A stretch of DNA of 64,000 nucleotides from CALRQJ02 sp943370285 (GTDB lineage: Bacteria > Bacteroidota > Bacteroidia > Chitinophagales > Chitinophagaceae). The notes beneath the pieces are model-generated. The model did not search any database, was not told the DNA's origin, and saw nothing but the letters and a program-made list of their open reading frames with translations. Below are positions 61,260-64,000 of this stretch, in pieces (position 1 is the first letter of the stretch; each line of letters opens with the position of its first letter). A program made the translations under genes and the position numbers. The stretch is taken from assembly GCA_943370285.1 (NCBI GenBank), contig CALRQJ020000011.1, positions 81,925-145,924 of the forward strand, in the 5' to 3' direction.

Positions 61260-64000
61260 ATGTGTATAAGGAAGGGTTTCTTTTTTGTTTTACTATTCCC
61301 TTTTGTTTGTAGCGCTTTTGCACAAGAGCCAAGATTGGTGTTGCCGGTTGGGCATACAAAAGGACTCGAATTTTCAAAATTTGTTGTCAATGATACTAGA
61401 GTTATAACTTCTGGGGGTGCTGAGGCATTTATCTGGGATGTCAAAACTGGAAATAAAATAGTTGAATTAAAAGGTCACCTTGATGATATAATACATGTAG
61501 AATTAAGCCCAAATAAAATGTTTGCATTAACAACTTCTGAGGATAGTACTATAAAAATGTGGAGCATGATATCTGGAGAATTGATGAAAAGTTTTGTTGG
61601 GCACTTAGGTTGGGTTTATTCGGCTGTTTTTGATAAGTCAGGAAAGAAAATTGTTACCACTTCATCAGATGAGACTGCTAAAATATGGGATGTTCAAACT
61701 GGCAGGTTATTACATACATTAAAAGGTCATTCACATTTTGTCAAATCAGCTTCATTTAGTCACGATAATAAATTTGTAGTTACTTGTTCATCCGATGAAA
61801 CTGCTAAAATATGGGATGTTGAGACAGGATTACACTTAAAAGAATTAAAAGGGCATACGAGTGATGTCATAGCGGCTTATTTCAGTCTAGATGGAAAAAA
61901 AATAGTTACGGCATCCCATGATAATAGTGCTATAATATGGGATGTAGAATCAGGATTAATTAGCAAAAATTTGAATTCCCACAAAGGTGAATATGGTTAT
62001 ATTAGAAAAATTACATTAAATCATGATGGGAGTAAATTTGTAACATGTGGTGATGATGGTGAAGTTTTTTTATGGGATTTTGAAAGTGGGAAGCTCATCA
62101 AAAAATTTTCAAATCATACAAATACTGTTATAGATGCAGTATTCAGTTCCGACGAAAAAAAGCTAGTCACAGCTTCTTGGGATAAATCAATTATTATTTG
62201 GGATGTTAATTCTGGAAGACCTATTTATAACCTTGAAAGTCATTTTGGAAGAGTACAATCAGTTGATATAACACAAGATGCTAATTTTATTGTTAGTGCC
62301 TCTCTTGACTTTACTGCTAAATTATGGAGTACTAGCAATGGAAAAATAGAAAAAGAGTTTGTAAGTCACACATTTAGTATCAACGAGTGTAATTATAGCC
62401 CTAAAGGCTATAAGGTCGTTCTTCCTTCAGAGGATAATACAGCTAAAGTTTGGGACTTGTTTGCAGGGAAGATTATTTTAACATTAAATGGTCATGAAGA
62501 TGAAGTCCTTTTTGCAAACTTTAGTCCTAATGGAAAAAAAATCATAACAACTTCACGAGATAAAACAGCCATAATATGGGATGCAGAAACAGGGAAATTA
62601 CTTTTAAGATTAGATGATCATTTTGAAGCTATTAATGGAGCACAATTTAGTGCTGATGGTGAAAGAGTAGCAACTGCATCAGCGGATGGTTATATAATTA
62701 TTTGGGATGCTAACAATGGGGATATTCTTAAAAAGTTAGGAAAAACTATTTTTTTATCATCTTTTAATTTTAGTCCAAATAACAGAAAAATAGTGTGTGG
62801 TACACTAGATGGGAATATAGTAATTTGGGATATTGAAGCTAATAAAATAATAAAATACTTTAAAGGACATGATAAGGAAGTATATTCTACCATTTATAGC
62901 AATGATGGAAAAATGGTTATTACAGTGTCCAGAGATTATAAAGTAAAAATCTGGAATTCTGAATCAGGACTATTGATCAAAGAAATTAATGGGCATCAAG
63001 GAAGTGTTAGTGGAGTTTCATTAAACTCAAGTGGTAGTTTATTTTTAACTTGCTCCGATGATAGAACTTCAAAAATCTGGGATTTTAGATCTCTAACGCT
63101 TTTGAAAACTTTAACGGGTCACACAGACCGTATTACATCAGCTAATTTCAGCCCTGATGGAAAAACTATATTAACTTCTTCAGCCGACAACACCTGTAAA
63201 CTCTGGAATGCCCAAACAGGTCAAATCCTCTATACTTTCTTTGCAGTAGATAGCACCGATTATTTTGTTCAAATACCTTCCGGCTATTACAAAGCTTCAC
63301 CCGGTGCCACGAAACTCCTACACTACGTTACCAAAGATTTAAAAGTCATCACTTTCGAACAACTCGATGTCAAATACAACCGACCCGATAAAGTACTTGA
63401 AGCCATCGGTAACACCGATACGGCTTTAATCAACAGCTATCGCAAAGCTTGGGAAAAACGCATTAAAAAATTAGGTATTGATACGACTCAGTTTAGAGAT
63501 GGCTATAGTGTACCCGAAGCAGATTTTATAAACCGTGACAGTATTGAGTATGAACAAAAGAACGGCTCACTACGATTACACATTAAAGGAACAGACAATA
63601 CGTATAAACTCGACCGCTTCAATATTTGGGTAAACGAAGCACCGCTATTCGGGCAAAGAGGTATCAGTATAAAACTAAAAAATAGCAACAGCCTTGATAC
63701 AACAATCATCATTCAACTTTCACAAGTAGAAAACAGGATAGAAACAAGCATCACCAACGCAAACGGTACAGAAAGTTACCGCATGCCTTTATACGTAAAA
63801 TATACACCTGCTATTCAGCAAAAAGAAATGGCTTACTTCATTGGCATTGGAATAGACAAATTTGCTGATAACAAATTCAACCTGCAATACAGCAGCAAAG
63901 ACATCCGTGACCTAGCACTAAAATTGAAAGAAAAGTATAAAGACAATATCATCATCGACACGCTGTTCAACGAAAATGTTACAACAACTAACATAAAAAA
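61260..64000 (+). CDS. secreted WD40-repeat protein with caspase-like (C14) domain, 3'-truncated by window edge
   Basis: The frame is open without a stop from ATG 61260 to the window end (913 codons seen). A signal peptide (residues 1-22, ending SAFAQ) is followed by fifteen WD40-type strands ending IWD or similar (AKIWDVQTG, AIIWDVESG, CKLWNAQTG), enough for two seven-blade propellers plus one. Residues 655-857 form a linker (SGYYKASPGATKLLHYV, FEQLDVKYNRPDKVLEAIG). From residue 858 a caspase-type fold begins (AYFIGIGIDKFADNKFNLQY, then SSKDIRDLALKLKEKY); the catalytic His and Cys would lie beyond the window. AT-rich codons dominate up to about 63,170, then change. It lies just behind the HEPN/MNT pair. 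Confidence 0.85.
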   Translation, partial: MCIRKGFFFVLLFPFVCSAFAQEPRLVLPVGHTKGLEFSKFVVNDTRVITSGGAEAFIWDVKTGNKIVELKGHLDDIIHVELSPNKMFALTTSEDSTIKMWSMISGELMKSFVGHLGWVYSAVFDKSGKKIVTTSSDETAKIWDVQTGRLLHTLKGHSHFVKSASFSHDNKFVVTCSSDETAKIWDVETGLHLKELKGHTSDVIAAYFSLDGKKIVTASHDNSAIIWDVESGLISKNLNSHKGEYGYIRKITLNHDGSKFVTCGDDGEVFLWDFESGKLIKKFSNHTNTVIDAVFSSDEKKLVTASWDKSIIIWDVNSGRPIYNLESHFGRVQSVDITQDANFIVSASLDFTAKLWSTSNGKIEKEFVSHTFSINECNYSPKGYKVVLPSEDNTAKVWDLFAGKIILTLNGHEDEVLFANFSPNGKKIITTSRDKTAIIWDAETGKLLLRLDDHFEAINGAQFSADGERVATASADGYIIIWDANNGDILKKLGKTIFLSSFNFSPNNRKIVCGTLDGNIVIWDIEANKIIKYFKGHDKEVYSTIYSNDGKMVITVSRDYKVKIWNSESGLLIKEINGHQGSVSGVSLNSSGSLFLTCSDDRTSKIWDFRSLTLLKTLTGHTDRITSANFSPDGKTILTSSADNTCKLWNAQTGQILYTFFAVDSTDYFVQIPSGYYKASPGATKLLHYVTKDLKVITFEQLDVKYNRPDKVLEAIGNTDTALINSYRKAWEKRIKKLGIDTTQFRDGYSVPEADFINRDSIEYEQKNGSLRLHIKGTDNTYKLDRFNIWVNEAPLFGQRGISIKLKNSNSLDTTIIIQLSQVENRIETSITNANGTESYRMPLYVKYTPAIQQKEMAYFIGIGIDKFADNKFNLQYSSKDIRDLALKLKEKYKDNIIIDTLFNENVTTTNIK

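Noticed and set aside
1..64000. rRNA, tRNA, CRISPR arrays, insertion sequences, prophage
   Set aside because: No cloverleaf, no regular repeat-spacer arrays, no transposase or phage-like reading frames were seen on either strand.

Overview
The window looks like chromosomal DNA of a low-GC member of the Bacteroidota (roughly 37-40 % GC by eye), most likely a Chitinophagaceae-like organism; the family-level guess is inference. The evidence is convergent. Many genes lack a Shine-Dalgarno sequence but have a TAnnTTTG -7 element 10-40 bases before the start. Two proteins end in type IX secretion (T9SS, type A) sorting domains. SusC-type plug and CarboxypepD_reg/OMP_b-brl_3 proteins are present. 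IspG is the long form of about 670 residues, and the F-type a subunit has a signal peptide and a long periplasmic N-terminus. No rRNA, tRNA, CRISPR array, prophage or intact insertion sequence was seen.

Layout. 1-1.5 kb: two tandem alpha/beta hydrolases, the first cut by the window edge. 1.7-6.1 kb: ATP synthase operon atpB-E-F-H-A on the minus strand, without atpG. 6.2-6.5 kb: a decayed gene. 6.5-10.5 kb: an MsbA-like ABC exporter and a large secreted protein of unknown function whose C-terminus looks like a caspase/CHAT-type fold. 10.7-16.5 kb (plus): a two-component system, ispG, and an acetyltransferase/dehydrogenase pair for an acetamido-sugar nucleotide. 16.6-22.4 kb (minus): a giant alpha-2-macroglobulin with a SusC-like plug inserted in the middle. 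22.6-28 kb (plus): aspS, then the conserved trio permuted ATP-grasp / alpha-E / transglutaminase. 28-34.6 kb: an OmpA-like protein, a small membrane protein, the dihydrolipoamide acetyltransferase pdhC, and an efflux adaptor with its TolC partner. 34.7-38.6 kb (minus): a trans-sulfuration enzyme directly behind a ParE-type toxin-antitoxin pair, a VOC protein, an APC permease and a DUF2721 protein. 38.9-46.6 kb: a lipoprotein, the DUF1800/DUF1501 pair, and a large secreted metalloprotease. 46.7-53.5 kb: housekeeping genes (Usp, nucleotidyltransferase, thiolase, pyrD, TerC, rsmE, L,D-transpeptidase, DUF4332). 53.6-56.2 kb (minus): ECF sigma factor, an anti-sigma-like membrane protein with a duplicated N-terminal motif, and a beta-barrel protein. 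56.6-59 kb: a TonB-receptor-like outer-membrane barrel. 59.2-64 kb (plus): kbl, a MntA/HepT toxin-antitoxin pair, and a secreted WD40-repeat protein that enters a caspase-like domain just before the window ends.

The most notable items are four. The WD40-caspase protein sits directly behind a HEPN/MNT module. The plug-bearing alpha-2-macroglobulin is a rare domain arrangement. The 727-residue secreted protein has a candidate His/Cys dyad. The ATP-grasp/alpha-E/transglutaminase operon is a predicted but poorly understood peptide-modification system. All functional statements come from reading motifs by eye; no database search was run.
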